A stretch of DNA of 64,000 nt from Amphritea pacifica (GCF_016924145.1 NZ_JAFFZO010000017.1:42006-106005); one strand, 5' to 3'. Shown: positions 29,972 to 39,861, counted from the first letter of the stretch. Made by a program: numbers and translations. Notes: generated by a model not told the origin, from the letters alone.

Positions 29972-31252
29972 ATGGCTGACAAGAAAGCACGCTTAACAGT
30001 CGACGGTATCGACGAGGTTTTTGAACTGCCGGTATATTCCGGAACAATGGGACCTGATGTTATAGATGTACGCGCTCTGACAAGTAAAGGCCTGTTCACA
30101 TATGATCCGGGCTTCGTTTCTACTGCAGCTTGTGACTCTGCCATTACCTATATAGATGGCGGCAACGGTGTCCTGTTGCATGGCGGTTATCCCATTGAGC
30201 AACTGGCAGAAAAATCTGACTACCTGGAAGTATGCTACCTGCTGCTGAACGGCGAACTGCCGACACCTGAGCAGAAAGCAACATTTGTTGCCACCGTTAA
30301 GAACCACACCATGGTTCACGAACAGATGCTGCATTTCTTTAACGGCTTCCGCCGCGACGCTCACCCGATGGCAATCATGGTCGGTGTTGTCGGTGCACTG
30401 TCAGCGTTCTACCACGACTCTCTGGACATCGACGATGCCCACCACCGTGAAGTCTGCGCATACCGCCTTATCGCTAAAATGCCTACTATCGCTGCGATGT
30501 GTTACAAATACAGCATCGGCCAGCCATTCCAGTATCCGCGTAATGATCTGGATTATGCAGACAACTTCCTGCAGATGATGTTTGGCAATCCATGCCAGGA
30601 CTATGTAACCAATCCCGTGCTGGCTAAAGCGATGGATAAGATCTTCCTGCTGCATGCCGACCATGAGCAGAATGCATCGACCTCTACCGTACGTCTGGCT
30701 GGCTCATCTGGCGCCAACCCATTTGCCTGTATCGCATCCGGTATCGCCGCCCTTTGGGGGCCTGCTCACGGCGGCGCCAACGAAGCTGTTCTGACAATGC
30801 TCAATGAGATTGGTGATGAGTCCAATATCGAAGAGTTCATTAAGCGCGCCAAAGACCCGGATGACTCCTTCCGCCTGATGGGCTTCGGTCACCGTGTTTA
30901 CCGTAACTTTGACCCGCGGGCCAAAGTTATGAAGCAGACCTGTGATGAAGTTCTGGCCGAGCTGGGGATTGAAAACGATCCTCTGTTGAAGATCGCTAAG
31001 CGGCTTGAGCAGATCGCCCTGGAAGATGATTACTTCGTAGAGCGCAAGCTCTACCCGAATGTAGACTTCTATTCAGGCATCATTCTGAAAGCGGTTGGTA
31101 TTCCAACCAATATGTTCACGGTGATTTTCGCCCTGTCACGCACTATCGGCTGGATCTCGCACTGGAGCGAATTCCACAGCAGCCCGAACAAGATCGGACG
31201 TCCACGTCAGCTATATACCGGGCCTGCCAAGCGGGACTACCCTACCAAGTAA
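29972..31252 (+). CDS. gltA: citrate synthase
   Basis: Joins acetyl-CoA and oxaloacetate to citrate, the entry to the TCA cycle. The 426-residue protein is the type II, NADH-sensitive hexameric class by length and N-terminal domain ([19 protein letters not shown]). Active-site blocks are [25 protein letters not shown] and [11 protein letters not shown], with the two catalytic His and the Asp. AGGAG precedes the ATG. It is divergent from sdhCDAB and closed by a terminator. Confidence 0.97.
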   Translation: MADKKARLTVDGIDEVFELPVYSGTMGPDVIDVRALTSKGLFTYDPGFVSTAACDSAITYIDGGNGVLLHGGYPIEQLAEKSDYLEVCYLLLNGELPTPEQKATFVATVKNHTMVHEQMLHFFNGFRRDAHPMAIMVGVVGALSAFYHDSLDIDDAHHREVCAYRLIAKMPTIAAMCYKYSIGQPFQYPRNDLDYADNFLQMMFGNPCQDYVTNPVLAKAMDKIFLLHADHEQNASTSTVRLAGSSGANPFACIASGIAALWGPAHGGANEAVLTMLNEIGDESNIEEFIKRAKDPDDSFRLMGFGHRVYRNFDPRAKVMKQTCDEVLAELGIENDPLLKIAKRLEQIALEDDYFVERKLYPNVDFYSGIILKAVGIPTNMFTVIFALSRTIGWISHWSEFHSSPNKIGRPRQLYTGPAKRDYPTK

Positions 31253-31270
31253 ACCCCAGAGCAAAAAATA

Positions 31271-31300
31271 AAAAAGCCGCTCCTGAAGCGGCTTTTTTTT
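31271..31300 (+). terminator. terminator after gltA
   Basis: AAAAAGCCGC, a short loop, GCGGC and eight T, about 20 bases after the gltA stop. Confidence 0.92.
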
Positions 31301-31436
31301 GCCTGACACACTCTCAATGAATAAACCAGGCAGCTTTATTGAATTTTTTTCACGCAGCAAACTAGTCAATACGCTTAACTTCATACTAATATCCATACAT
31401 GGGTAGGGGGATTTAAACAGCAATCTGCAAAAGGCG

Positions 31437-31856
31437 ATGACTATGCGGCTTCCCACCCCTGTTTACGAAAGTTTGCCCTATCTCTACTTTGCCATATGCT
31501 CACTTCTGGCAATTGGATATCACCAAAGCCCGGCAATGCTAATTGCAGCACTGCTACTCTATCTCTGCGGTAGTGTCATCTGGGTTATGCGTTCAAACTA
31601 CCGTCGCCGGGACCGCCGGGAACACCGCCTTCTTCTCAGCCAGATATCCAGAGGCAATGTTGAAGGCTACGCCCCGGAGTGGCTGTATGAGAGCCTGCCC
31701 TTCGCCTATCTGGCAGGCGGCGTAACCTGCTATACCCTGGTAGAAAACCCTCTGGGCTTTGTCAGCGGCACACTACTGGTACTGGCAGGTCTGATTGTCC
31801 TGAGAATCAGAATACACTGCAGACATGAGCTCAATTCTTCAGTCTCCAGGATATAA
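31437..31856 (+). CDS. internally duplicated membrane protein
   Basis: A 139-residue protein with four membrane segments in two matching halves. The first half (PVYESLPYLYFAICSLLAIG, then AALLLYLCGSVIWVMR) resembles the second (LYESLPFAYLAGGVTCYTL, then GTLLVLAGLIVLRIR). A basic loop RRRDRREHR joins them, so the topology probably places YESLP on the same side in both. No function is known to me. AAAGG precedes the ATG. It is a single gene between gltA and amtB. Confidence 0.75.
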   Translation: MTMRLPTPVYESLPYLYFAICSLLAIGYHQSPAMLIAALLLYLCGSVIWVMRSNYRRRDRREHRLLLSQISRGNVEGYAPEWLYESLPFAYLAGGVTCYTLVENPLGFVSGTLLVLAGLIVLRIRIHCRHELNSSVSRI

Positions 31857-31896
31857 AAAAGGCAGCGGTGGCATTCACCAGAATGCCACCGCTGCC
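31855..31896. terminator. bidirectional terminator
   Basis: A perfect 16-bp stem GGCAGCGGTGGCATTC / GAATGCCACCGCTGCC with loop ACCA. Six A on the left serve as the T-run for amtB (minus). On the plus strand TTGTATT gives a weaker stop for the membrane protein gene. Confidence 0.9.
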
Positions 31897-31977
31897 TTGT
31901 ATTAACCCGCCCTGATCAGATCGACCGGCCACTGATGTGGAACCGTCGGCCCGCAAGATCCGAATCAGACTGAGGGC

Positions 31978-33186
31978 TCAATCGACAGATACGGATTCGA
32001 TATTGTGAATCGACAGGTCTGCACCGTTAAACTCCTGCTCTTCATCCAACCGAAGCCCCATCACAACCTTAATCGCACCATAAACAATCACACCACCTAG
32101 CACGGCAATAGCAATCCCTAACAGAGTGCCCACAACCTGCGTAGTGAGACTGACACCGCCCAACCCGCCCAGCGAGACCGAACCAAAGATACCTGCCGCA
32201 ATACCACCCCAGGCACCACAGAGACCATGCAGCGGCCACACCCCCAGCACATCATCAATCTTCCAACGATTCTGCACCACGGTAAACATCCAGACAAACA
32301 GTGCGCCGGCAATTCCACCGATCATCAGCGCCCCAATGGGATGCACAATATCTGAACCGGCACAGATCGCTACCAGCCCCGCCAAAGGACCGTTATGGAT
32401 AAAACCAGGGTCATTTTTACCCAGTAACAGAGAAACAATGATACCGCCGACCATCGCCATCAAACTGTTAACCGCTACCAGACCGGAGATTCCATCCAGG
32501 GTCTGGGCAGACATCACATTAAATCCAAACCAGCCAATACAAAGAATCCATGCCCCCAGCGCCAGAAAAGGGATGTTAGAGGGAGGAAAAGCGACCAGTT
32601 TACCGCTTCTGTACCGCCCTTTGCGGATGCCCAGCATAATGACCGCTACCAATCCCAGCCAGCCCCCAACACCATGCACCACAACAGAGCCGGCAAAGTC
32701 ATGGAAAGCAGCACCAAAGGTAGCCTCCATCCAGTCCTGAATGCCGTAATTACCATTCCAGATGATGCCTTCAAAAAACGGATAGACAAAAGCCACGATC
32801 AGCGAGGATGCAATCAGGAAAGGCCAGAATTGTGCCCGCTCCGCAATACCACCGGAGACAATTGCCGGAATCGCCGCCGCAAAGGTCATCAGGAAAAAGA
32901 ACTTCACCAGCTCATAACCATTCCCCTGGGCCAGGGTTTGCGCATCCTGAAAGAAGGTCACATCGTACGCAACCCAATAACCTATAAAAAAATAGGCGAC
33001 TGCGGAGAAGCCAAAGTCGGTCATAATTTTAACCAGCGCATTCACCTGGTTTTTCTGACGCACGGTACCCACTTCAAGAAAGGCAAAGCCAGCATGCATG
33101 GCAAACACCATGATGGCGCCCATCAGAATAAACAACGTATTTGAACTCTGAACCAGCGTTTCTACGGCACTATTAACACTTTCCAC
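31978..33186 (-). CDS. amtB: ammonium transporter
   Basis: A 402-residue channel for ammonium across the inner membrane. Start choice: the frame extends to 33225, but a GTG at 33186 has AGGAGG five bases before it and gives the usual start MESVNSAVETLVQSS. The twin His are His171 (VVVHGVGG) and His320 (WPLHGLCG); Asp163 is in FHDFAGS. There are eleven membrane helices by pattern. No glnK precedes it, unlike the common glnK-amtB pair. A sigma-54-type promoter lies upstream. Confidence 0.95.
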   Translation of the reverse strand: MESVNSAVETLVQSSNTLFILMGAIMVFAMHAGFAFLEVGTVRQKNQVNALVKIMTDFGFSAVAYFFIGYWVAYDVTFFQDAQTLAQGNGYELVKFFFLMTFAAAIPAIVSGGIAERAQFWPFLIASSLIVAFVYPFFEGIIWNGNYGIQDWMEATFGAAFHDFAGSVVVHGVGGWLGLVAVIMLGIRKGRYRSGKLVAFPPSNIPFLALGAWILCIGWFGFNVMSAQTLDGISGLVAVNSLMAMVGGIIVSLLLGKNDPGFIHNGPLAGLVAICAGSDIVHPIGALMIGGIAGALFVWMFTVVQNRWKIDDVLGVWPLHGLCGAWGGIAAGIFGSVSLGGLGGVSLTTQVVGTLLGIAIAVLGGVIVYGAIKVVMGLRLDEEQEFNGADLSIHNIESVSVD

Positions 33187-33365
33187 GAAGACCTCCTGCA
33201 AAATAACGCACTCTTTTAATGCCAATCCTTAATCAATGGCACACTTATGGTGCGTTTATTAATTATTTGAACAATCAGAACATGTCGTCAATCATCTCTA
33301 TCAACCATATACAGAGAGATCGACAGAATCCGCTCACTATTGCTCCAGAAATGTGCGTTTTTACA

Positions 33366-33409
33366 AGCAGATAATGTGCCAATACACAAACATGCACCAC
33401 TTGAACGCA
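33366..33409 (-). promoter_or_regulatory. sigma-54 promoter and NtrC-like site for amtB
   Basis: On the minus strand TGGCACATTATCTGCT (33366-33381) matches the -24/-12 pattern, with GG and GC twelve bases apart. A site TGCGTT-N5-GGTGCA (33393-33409) just upstream has one perfect NtrC half. A weaker GGTGC half lies downstream in the leader near 33240. This fits nitrogen control of amtB. Confidence 0.6.
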
Positions 33410-33422
33410 AAATATCCGCACC

Positions 33423-33448
33423 AAAAAAAACCACCTTCCGGTGGTTTT
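33423..33448. terminator. terminator after rlmL
   Basis: A 9-bp stem AAAACCACC / GGTGGTTTT with loop TTCC. Eight A on the left give the T-run for rlmL on the minus strand; it is 40 bases after the stop. Confidence 0.88.
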
Positions 33449-33487
33449 AATCGATGTCTTGCTGTTAATCCCTCGCCACTGATTGCA

Positions 33488-35674
33488 TCACAGCGCTGAA
33501 ATTTCAAAACACTGGTGAATCTTACTACTGCGTTTAAAATCAAGATCGATCGATTTACGGGTAATATCCACCACCCGATAACGCTCTGCCAGTTGTGGAT
33601 CAATTTTAAAGCGGCGGTAGTTATTGGAAAAGATCAGCTTACCCTCCGGGCGCAACAACCCCATTGCCAGACTGATCAGCTCAACATGGTCCCGCTGCAC
33701 ATCCAGCACATCGTGCATCCGTTTTGAGTTAGAGAATGTCGGCGGATCAAGAAAGATCAGATCATAGCCCTCCCCCTTCTGCGCTTTTAACCACCGGATA
33801 CAGTCCTCCTGAATAAAGTGATTACGCGCTTCTGAGAAGCCGTTTAAAGCAAAGTTTTTCTTCGCCCAGTTCAGGTAGGTTGCCGACATATCAATACTGG
33901 TGGTGGAACGGGCGCCACCCTGAGCAGCGTGAAGTGATGCCGTCGCGGTATAGCAGAACAGATTAAGAAAATCCTTTCCTTTCGCTTCCTGTTGAATCTG
34001 CATGCGCACCGGACGGTGATCAAGAAACAGACCGGTATCGAGATAGTCTTCCAGATTAACCAGAATCCGGCAGCCACCCTCTGTGATATCGATAAAGTGC
34101 GCTGTCTGATCCTGTTTTTCATACTGACTGCTCCCCTGCTGACGGCGACGCTGCTTCAGAACTACGTGGGCAGCAGGCACTCCCAGCACTGATGGCAGCA
34201 CAGCGACAATCTCCTGCAGGCGGGCAAACGCTTTCACCACATCAACACTTTTCGGTGCCTGGTATTCCTGCACATGCACCCAGTCATCGTAGATATCGAT
34301 GGCAGCAGAATATTCCGGCAAATCAGCATCATATAAACGGTAGCAGGTTATCTCCTGCCGCCTTGCCCATTTACCCAACTGCTTGAAGTTTTTCCTCAAC
34401 CGGTTAGCCAGCATCTGAGCGCCATCACTCAGTTCGACCGGTGCCGCATCTGCAACGGCGGGCTCGCGATTATCAGGTTGGCCTTCCATCAGCCCCTCAG
34501 ACTCCGCTAACTCAGCTTCTTGCCGCGCCCGGATATTAAAGATCTGCAACTGACTGGGAATCGCTCCGTTATATAACTTATAGGTTTTATCCGCTGCCAG
34601 TTTCATCATCCGGCAGAGTTCCGGATTACCGGTAAATACCGCCGCCTGCCAGCCAGCAAATTCCGCTTTAAGGCGCTCCCCCAGATGTTGATACAGAAAG
34701 AACAGCGTTGGCTCATCCCCAAGACGCTCGCCATACGGCGGATTAGTCACCACCAACCCCTGGGCGTCGGTCGCCGGGTGGGACAGTCGCGACAACTCCC
34801 TGCGCTCAAGATGAATCAGCCCCTCAACACCAGCCCTGCGAGCATTATCCCGCGCGATATTGAGAACTTTGGCGTCGGCATCAAAGCCTTCGAAGCGACT
34901 GCTGACAACTTTCAGCCCCGCCTCCCGACGCTGCTGCGCCTCTTCAACCAGTGATTTCCATAACGAGCTGTTGTGCTGTGTCCAGTAAGTAAAACCGTAA
35001 TCCCGGCGCAGCAGACCCGGGGCGATATCAGCCGCCATCAGCACCCCTTCGATAAGCAGGGTTCCGGAACCACACATCGGGTCCAGTAACGCTTGCCCCT
35101 GGGCCGCTTTTTCCGGCCAGCCACAGCGGTATAGCAATGCAGCAGCCAGGTTCTCTTTCATCGGTGCCGAACCAGACTGCAGACGGTACCCCCGACGATG
35201 AAGACTGTCACCGGAAATATCGACGGCGATCGTTGCTTCACCGCGCTGCAGGTGAACATTGACTCTCAGATCCGGCTTCAGCCGATCAACAGAGGGGCGC
35301 CGTCCGGTTTCATCGCGAATCTGATCAACAATGGCATCTTTAACTTTCTGTGCACCAAAGCGACTGTGATTAATCCCTTCAGACTGCCCGGTAAAGTCGA
35401 TTGTCAGCGTTCCCTCAGGGCGCATATGCTCAAGCCATTTGAGCTGTTGCACACCCTGATATAACTGATCGGCCGTCTCAGCAGGACAGCGCTGCAGCTC
35501 GAGCAGAATACGATTGGCTACCCGCGACCATAAACAGGCACGATAGGCGGCTTCAAGTCCGCCAGAAAAGTAGACCCCCGCCAGGGTTTGTTTCGGCGCG
35601 TCAACATTCAGGGCCTGAAGTTCATCAAACAGAACAGGCTCCAGCCCTTTTGGACAGGTAGCAAAGAATTTCAT
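33488..35674 (-). CDS. rlmL: 23S rRNA methyltransferase RlmKL
   Basis: A two-part enzyme that makes m7G2069 and m2G2445 in 23S rRNA. From ATG 35674 (MKFFATCPKGLEPVL) it is about 728 residues, close to E. coli RlmKL. The order is THUMP domain, then the RlmL methyltransferase (LLDPMCGSGTLLIEG, VVTNPPYGERLG), then the RlmK part (DFLNLFCYTATASLHAAQGG, IFLDPPTFSNSKRM). An upstream ATG at 35692 is less likely. A single gene, divergent from rmf. Confidence 0.95.
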   Translation of the reverse strand: MKFFATCPKGLEPVLFDELQALNVDAPKQTLAGVYFSGGLEAAYRACLWSRVANRILLELQRCPAETADQLYQGVQQLKWLEHMRPEGTLTIDFTGQSEGINHSRFGAQKVKDAIVDQIRDETGRRPSVDRLKPDLRVNVHLQRGEATIAVDISGDSLHRRGYRLQSGSAPMKENLAAALLYRCGWPEKAAQGQALLDPMCGSGTLLIEGVLMAADIAPGLLRRDYGFTYWTQHNSSLWKSLVEEAQQRREAGLKVVSSRFEGFDADAKVLNIARDNARRAGVEGLIHLERRELSRLSHPATDAQGLVVTNPPYGERLGDEPTLFFLYQHLGERLKAEFAGWQAAVFTGNPELCRMMKLAADKTYKLYNGAIPSQLQIFNIRARQEAELAESEGLMEGQPDNREPAVADAAPVELSDGAQMLANRLRKNFKQLGKWARRQEITCYRLYDADLPEYSAAIDIYDDWVHVQEYQAPKSVDVVKAFARLQEIVAVLPSVLGVPAAHVVLKQRRRQQGSSQYEKQDQTAHFIDITEGGCRILVNLEDYLDTGLFLDHRPVRMQIQQEAKGKDFLNLFCYTATASLHAAQGGARSTTSIDMSATYLNWAKKNFALNGFSEARNHFIQEDCIRWLKAQKGEGYDLIFLDPPTFSNSKRMHDVLDVQRDHVELISLAMGLLRPEGKLIFSNNYRRFKIDPQLAERYRVVDITRKSIDLDFKRSSKIHQCFEISAL

Positions 35675-35692
35675 ACTCAGGGAATACCTCAT

Positions 35693-36120
35693 TTAAGAAC
35701 GGGCATATTAACGGCAAACGCTTTTAAGACCAATGACTAAGATGCAAATTCAAAAAAAACTACAGTAAAGTGAATTTTTTTCATTGAGGTGTCGCTGTTT
35801 CAAAACCCCTGTGCAAGCTATTGAAGTAATGATCTTTTTGCAGATGCTTCCATGACATTTTTATTAAAAAACGATTCCTGATACTTTTTTTTAATTACAC
35901 ACCCGATGGTGTTTGCGCCATTGTGGATTTCTGTGAAGTTCACAATGTAAACAGTTAACACACAAACCACAGGAGCAATTGAGTCACAGTAAACCGGATT
36001 ACTGAGACGCCAGGGAAGCCGAAAATGTTATGAGTTTGTCTTGTAGCTGTGTTTCGCACCAATGGCCGTGGTATCAGTAGTCTGCCTGAAAATATTAAGA
36101 ACTAAATAGAGGCGTCTTTT
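35693..36120 (+). promoter_or_regulatory. rmf upstream region with dyad
   Basis: No gene is seen in these 428 bases apart from a chance 15-codon frame. Near 35919-35947 CATTGTG and CACAATG form an inverted repeat 15 bases apart, with TGTGA-AGT-TCACA overlapping its right arm. These may be operator or promoter elements for rmf. Long A/T runs precede them. Confidence 0.4.
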
Positions 36121-36327
36121 ATGAAGAGACAAAAACGTGATCGTTCTTCAGTACTTTTCAACCGCGGCTTTACCGCCGGACTCGTAGGTAAATCTAAAGA
36201 CGAGTGTCCAGTCACAATCGGAGACCTCAGAACCCACTGGATGAGTGGATGGCGTGAAGGTCGTGAAGCACATTGGAATGGTCAGTCGGGTGTCTCGGCT
36301 ATAAACATTAATCCATCTTTGCATTAA
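36121..36327 (+). CDS. rmf: ribosome modulation factor
   Basis: RMF dimerises ribosomes to inactive 100S particles in stationary phase. The start MKRQKRDRSSVLFNRGF and the following AGLVGKSKDECPV, then WMSGWREGRE, match the family. At 68 residues it has a C-terminal extension of about 12 compared with E. coli. GAGGCG precedes the ATG. It is followed by a terminator. Confidence 0.95.
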   Translation: MKRQKRDRSSVLFNRGFTAGLVGKSKDECPVTIGDLRTHWMSGWREGREAHWNGQSGVSAININPSLH

Positions 36328-36370
36328 CCGAACCACTGAAAACAATAATTGTGGAAAGAACATAAACAGG

Positions 36371-36396
36371 AAAGGCTCCTTCGGGAGCCTTTCTTA
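36371..36396 (+). terminator. terminator after rmf
   Basis: A perfect 9-bp stem AAAGGCTCC / GGAGCCTTT with a TTCG tetraloop, then CTTACATTT. It is 44 bases after the rmf stop. Confidence 0.8.
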
Positions 36397-36484
36397 CATT
36401 TGGCCGTTCGGGCCTTAGTCACTCTCACCCAAACATCGGACATCTGAACATCAGATATCGGCACATGGGTCGCTGACCTGCTTG

Positions 36485-37516
36485 TCAGGCTTTTCTTTCA
36501 AGCTCAGCAATCGCTTTTACCGACTCAGAAATCAATTCAGGGCCGCGATAGATAAAACCCGTGTATACCTGAACCAGTGAAGCCCCCGCCTCAATCTTTT
36601 CTGCCGCATCAAAGCCATTAGTAATTCCGCCCACACCGATAATCGGCAAAGCACCGTCCAGTTCACGGGCCAGGATACGGATAGCCTTAGTGGCAGCATT
36701 ACGTACCGGTACACCACTCAGCCCCCCGGCTTCCTGTGACACCGGAAACTCCTCAACACCGGCACGGGAAAGAGTAGTGTTAGTGGCAATGACACCATCG
36801 ATCTCATAGGATTTGAGTGAAGCGGCCACCAGGACAAACTCCTCTTCACTCATATCAGGGGCAATCTTAACCGCTATCGGTACATACTTCCCATGCAGCC
36901 GGGCCAGATGAGCCTGCTCCGTCTTGAGTGCCGCCAACAGCTCATTCAGCGTGTCCCCAAACTGTAATGTCCGCAGCCCGGGGGTATTGGGAGAGGAAAC
37001 GTTAACCGTAATATAACTTGCCCGGTCGTACACTTTACGCATACAGATCAGATAATCATCGATAGCCTGCTCTACCGGGGTATCAAAGTTTTTACCAATA
37101 TTGATACCCAGAATGCCCTCAAAACGGCTCTTTTCAATATTTTTCAGCAGTGCGTCAACACCCTGATTATTAAATCCCATTCGGTTGATTATCGCCTGGC
37201 GTTCAGGGATCCGGAACAAACGGGGCTGGGGGTTTCCCGGCTGCGGTCGTGGTGTAACCGTCCCCACTTCAACAAAACCGAATCCGAGTGACGCCATACC
37301 ATCTATAGCAATGCCGTTCTTATCCAGTCCAGCAGCCAGGCCAACCGGGTTCGGGAACTTAATCCCCATCACCTCTACGGGCTGACTGATCGTTTTAAAG
37401 CGAAACAGTGAGTTCAATCCGATACTGGCCATCAGGTTAAGGCTGTTCAGTGACAGGTCATGGGCCGTTTCAGGATCCAGTTTAAACAACAAAGATCGGG
37501 CAGCTTGATAGAGCAT
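36485..37516 (-). CDS. pyrD: dihydroorotate dehydrogenase (quinone), class 2
   Basis: Oxidises dihydroorotate to orotate in pyrimidine synthesis, passing electrons to quinone at the inner membrane. The N-terminal helix ([19 protein letters not shown]) is the class 2 membrane-contacting part. FMN and active-site blocks are [27 protein letters not shown], the Ser in [12 protein letters not shown], and [11 protein letters not shown] 37516 gives 343 residues; the frame extends to a TTG at 37528. A DUF2835 gene lies just upstream on the same strand. Confidence 0.95.
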   Translation of the reverse strand: MLYQAARSLLFKLDPETAHDLSLNSLNLMASIGLNSLFRFKTISQPVEVMGIKFPNPVGLAAGLDKNGIAIDGMASLGFGFVEVGTVTPRPQPGNPQPRLFRIPERQAIINRMGFNNQGVDALLKNIEKSRFEGILGINIGKNFDTPVEQAIDDYLICMRKVYDRASYITVNVSSPNTPGLRTLQFGDTLNELLAALKTEQAHLARLHGKYVPIAVKIAPDMSEEEFVLVAASLKSYEIDGVIATNTTLSRAGVEEFPVSQEAGGLSGVPVRNAATKAIRILARELDGALPIIGVGGITNGFDAAEKIEAGASLVQVYTGFIYRGPELISESVKAIAELERKA

Positions 37517-37580
37517 GGGATACCACAAGTCAAATTAAAGTGCGGGCATTATATGCAAAGCCGTCGGCGCTGTAAAAAAA

Positions 37581-37799
37581 TCAGAGCCGTTCGATGCTAC
37601 TGAATTTTCCCGCGTCAGTATATGAGATACGAAAACTCCCCTGAATTCCGTTATGCAACAGATAGGGTTGCAGCAATGAAGATGGAAATCTGACCCGCCG
37701 GCCATCACGACTGGTAGCCACAACATCCCTTGCCTGAGATGTGTAATGAGCCAGATACTGCTCCTGGGTTAAGTGTATATCGACAATAATCTGTTGCAT
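37581..37799 (-). CDS. DUF2835 protein
   Basis: A 72-residue protein of the DUF2835 family: MQQIIVDIHLTQEQYLAHY, then VVATSRDGRRVRFPSSLLQP and a final FRISYTDAGKFSSIERL. Cytoplasmic, function unknown. It is upstream of pyrD by 64 bases on the same strand. Confidence 0.8.
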   Translation of the reverse strand: MQQIIVDIHLTQEQYLAHYTSQARDVVATSRDGRRVRFPSSLLQPYLLHNGIQGSFRISYTDAGKFSSIERL

Positions 37800-37833
37800 A
37801 AGTGGTTCTTAAAGAGACTGGCCCAATGGATAT

Positions 37834-38133
37834 ATGGCTTTCTGCGTTATTCTACTGCCGCTGCAGGCAGGCTGCCAGCATATCCGTGCAGCCCCTCCCT
37901 GTGTCAGTTCAGCAGAGGATCACAGCAATCGACTATCGACGCATGCGACTATCTCAAGACACCAGTTTATCTCTCTAAAAGTTATCCTTTTGCAGCATTT
38001 TTCAGTTATGCTACTACGGCTGCAGCGGTGGTGCGACAGCCGCCCAGCGGGCAGCGTTAACAAGATGACCATGAACACGGACTGTATTAACAAGCCTTCT
38101 GGAGCCGGACAGTCACCGGAGATTAACTTACTT
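37834..38133 (+). other. open frame ahead of batD; possible lipoprotein-like start
   Basis: This stretch is in frame with batD but has no BatD-like sequence. It begins MAFCVILLPLQAGCQHIRA, which looks like a short lipoprotein signal with Cys at 14. No ribosome site is obvious, and neighbouring frames are also open. It may be a small broken lipoprotein gene or only a chance extension. Confidence 0.25.
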
Positions 38134-39822
38134 ATGTCGCAGATGTTCCACCTTACCCGTTCTCTCATCACTGGTTTGATCATACTGGCCTCCTCACCAG
38201 CCTGGGCACAGCTCAATGTTTTTCCTGATCGCTTTTCTATCACTGAAGGTGAAACCATTCAGCTAACGGTTGAGATCGATCAGCGTACCTCAAGCCGCCC
38301 GGACTTTTCACCTCTGACAAAAGATTTTCACTTTCTGGGCAGTAAACAGATGACTGTCTCCAGCTACGCTAACGGTGCGAACCAAAATATCACTCGCTGG
38401 AAAATTCTGCTGCGGCCTCGCCGGGCAGGTGATCTGCAGATTCCGGCGTTACAGTTGAATAATGAATACAGTCAGCCACAACTGATCACCGTGGAAGGGG
38501 TTGCCGGTGCTGCGGCACTGATCAGCAGCGATTCATTCCTTGAAAGCTCGGTTGACAGTTATGAGGTTTATCAGGGCAGCCAGCTTCTGTATAGCGTCAG
38601 ACTGTTCCATCTGGAAGAGCTGCCGCCGATGTCAACACTGTCTGAACTGACCATCCCCGGCACCAGAACAGTCCCTCTCGGTGATAAACAACAGTATAGC
38701 CGCCAGATGAAGGGGCAGACCTATCAGGTAACAGAACAGAGCTATGCTATTTTTCCAGACCAGACCGGTCCACTAACAATCCCCGCGGCCCACTTCAGTG
38801 CCGGTCCCGGAACACCGGAACTGACCACAGATCCGATCTCAATCGATGTATTGCCCAGGGTTTCTCAAGCGATACGCGGCTACTGGCTGCCCGCCAGCAA
38901 AATCACTCTGGAAGACCTTACTGAAGCGGATAACAACCTGGTACTGGGTGAAAGCCAGCTACGCACCCTCAGAATCAGTGCCGAGGGATTGATGGCTGAA
39001 CAGTTACCCGCCCTGATGCCTCTGCGTAATGAACTGGCCCGCATCAGCGTAGAAGACGTCAGCCTGGAGCAGAAACTCACCGCCAAAGGGGTCGTCAGCA
39101 GCCGTACAGAGACGCTGCGTATAACCCCTGCAGAACGGGGTGAGGTCACCCTGCCGGAGATCATTATTCCCTGGTGGAACATCAATCAGGACCAGAGTGA
39201 GAAAGTCCGCTTAGCCCAGGTGATTCTGAGAGTTGCCCCCCCCTCCCCTGCGGCCCCAGCAGTAGAGGCGGTTGCCGAGAAATCGGCAATGGTCGCGCCA
39301 AACATCCCCTCAGAGGATAAGCCGGATTACAGCAGTATACGCATACTGGTCTGGCTGCTCACAGCGATTGCCATTATCTCCTCACTGGGCTGGCTCTATA
39401 GTTATTCTGCACAGCGGCGTAAGAAGTTTGATATCGGTGACTTTGATATCAGCTCAGCGGACAAAAAGCCTCCCCCCAACCCATTGTCGCAGCAGCCAAT
39501 GGCTGAAGCAGGTGCTTCCCAGGCAACACCACAGGAAGATGAGCAGAACGCGTTTGATAAAGCGATTCAGGCCTGTAACCGGGATACTCCCCTCGAAGCC
39601 CGGTTATTGATACTGGATTGGGCCCGGCTGTTCTGGCCAGACAGCCAGTTTACAGACAGTCTCCATCTGAGTGAGATCAACAACAGTAAAACCCTGGAGT
39701 TGCTTCTGATCGATATGGAAAGCTACATCAGCGGTGCTGAAACAGGCCAGTGGTCCGGCGACCTTCTGGCACAGGCTCTCAGACATATCAGAGAGAGCCA
39801 GTTACGCAAGCGGCAGCGCTGA
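38134..39822 (+). CDS. batD: BatD-family protein
   Basis: About 562 residues from the ATG at 38134, with a signal peptide (MSQMFHLTRSLITGLIILAS, cleaved after AWA). The mature start QLNVFPDRFSITEGETIQLTV and the Ig-like repeats that follow are the BatD 'oxygen tolerance' pattern. One membrane helix (ILVWLLTAIAIISSLGWLYS) is near two-thirds of the length, followed by a cytoplasmic tail. BatD usually lies with BatA and BatB von Willebrand proteins next to MoxR and DUF58; here it is alone, and the MoxR operon is 6 kb away on the other strand. Confidence 0.82.
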   Translation: MSQMFHLTRSLITGLIILASSPAWAQLNVFPDRFSITEGETIQLTVEIDQRTSSRPDFSPLTKDFHFLGSKQMTVSSYANGANQNITRWKILLRPRRAGDLQIPALQLNNEYSQPQLITVEGVAGAAALISSDSFLESSVDSYEVYQGSQLLYSVRLFHLEELPPMSTLSELTIPGTRTVPLGDKQQYSRQMKGQTYQVTEQSYAIFPDQTGPLTIPAAHFSAGPGTPELTTDPISIDVLPRVSQAIRGYWLPASKITLEDLTEADNNLVLGESQLRTLRISAEGLMAEQLPALMPLRNELARISVEDVSLEQKLTAKGVVSSRTETLRITPAERGEVTLPEIIIPWWNINQDQSEKVRLAQVILRVAPPSPAAPAVEAVAEKSAMVAPNIPSEDKPDYSSIRILVWLLTAIAIISSLGWLYSYSAQRRKKFDIGDFDISSADKKPPPNPLSQQPMAEAGASQATPQEDEQNAFDKAIQACNRDTPLEARLLILDWARLFWPDSQFTDSLHLSEINNSKTLELLLIDMESYISGAETGQWSGDLLAQALRHIRESQLRKRQR

Positions 39823-39861
39823 AGCCACACCGCTTGCCGATAAGTGAAGAGTTAATCCTGA

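Noticed and set aside
33205-33225. Second sigma-54-like element TTGGCATTAAAAGAGTGCG near amtB
   Set aside because: GG and GC are 14 bases apart instead of 12, so the spacing is wrong.
35931-35944. CRP-like TGTGA...TCACA in the rmf leader
   Set aside because: The spacer is three bases; CRP needs six.
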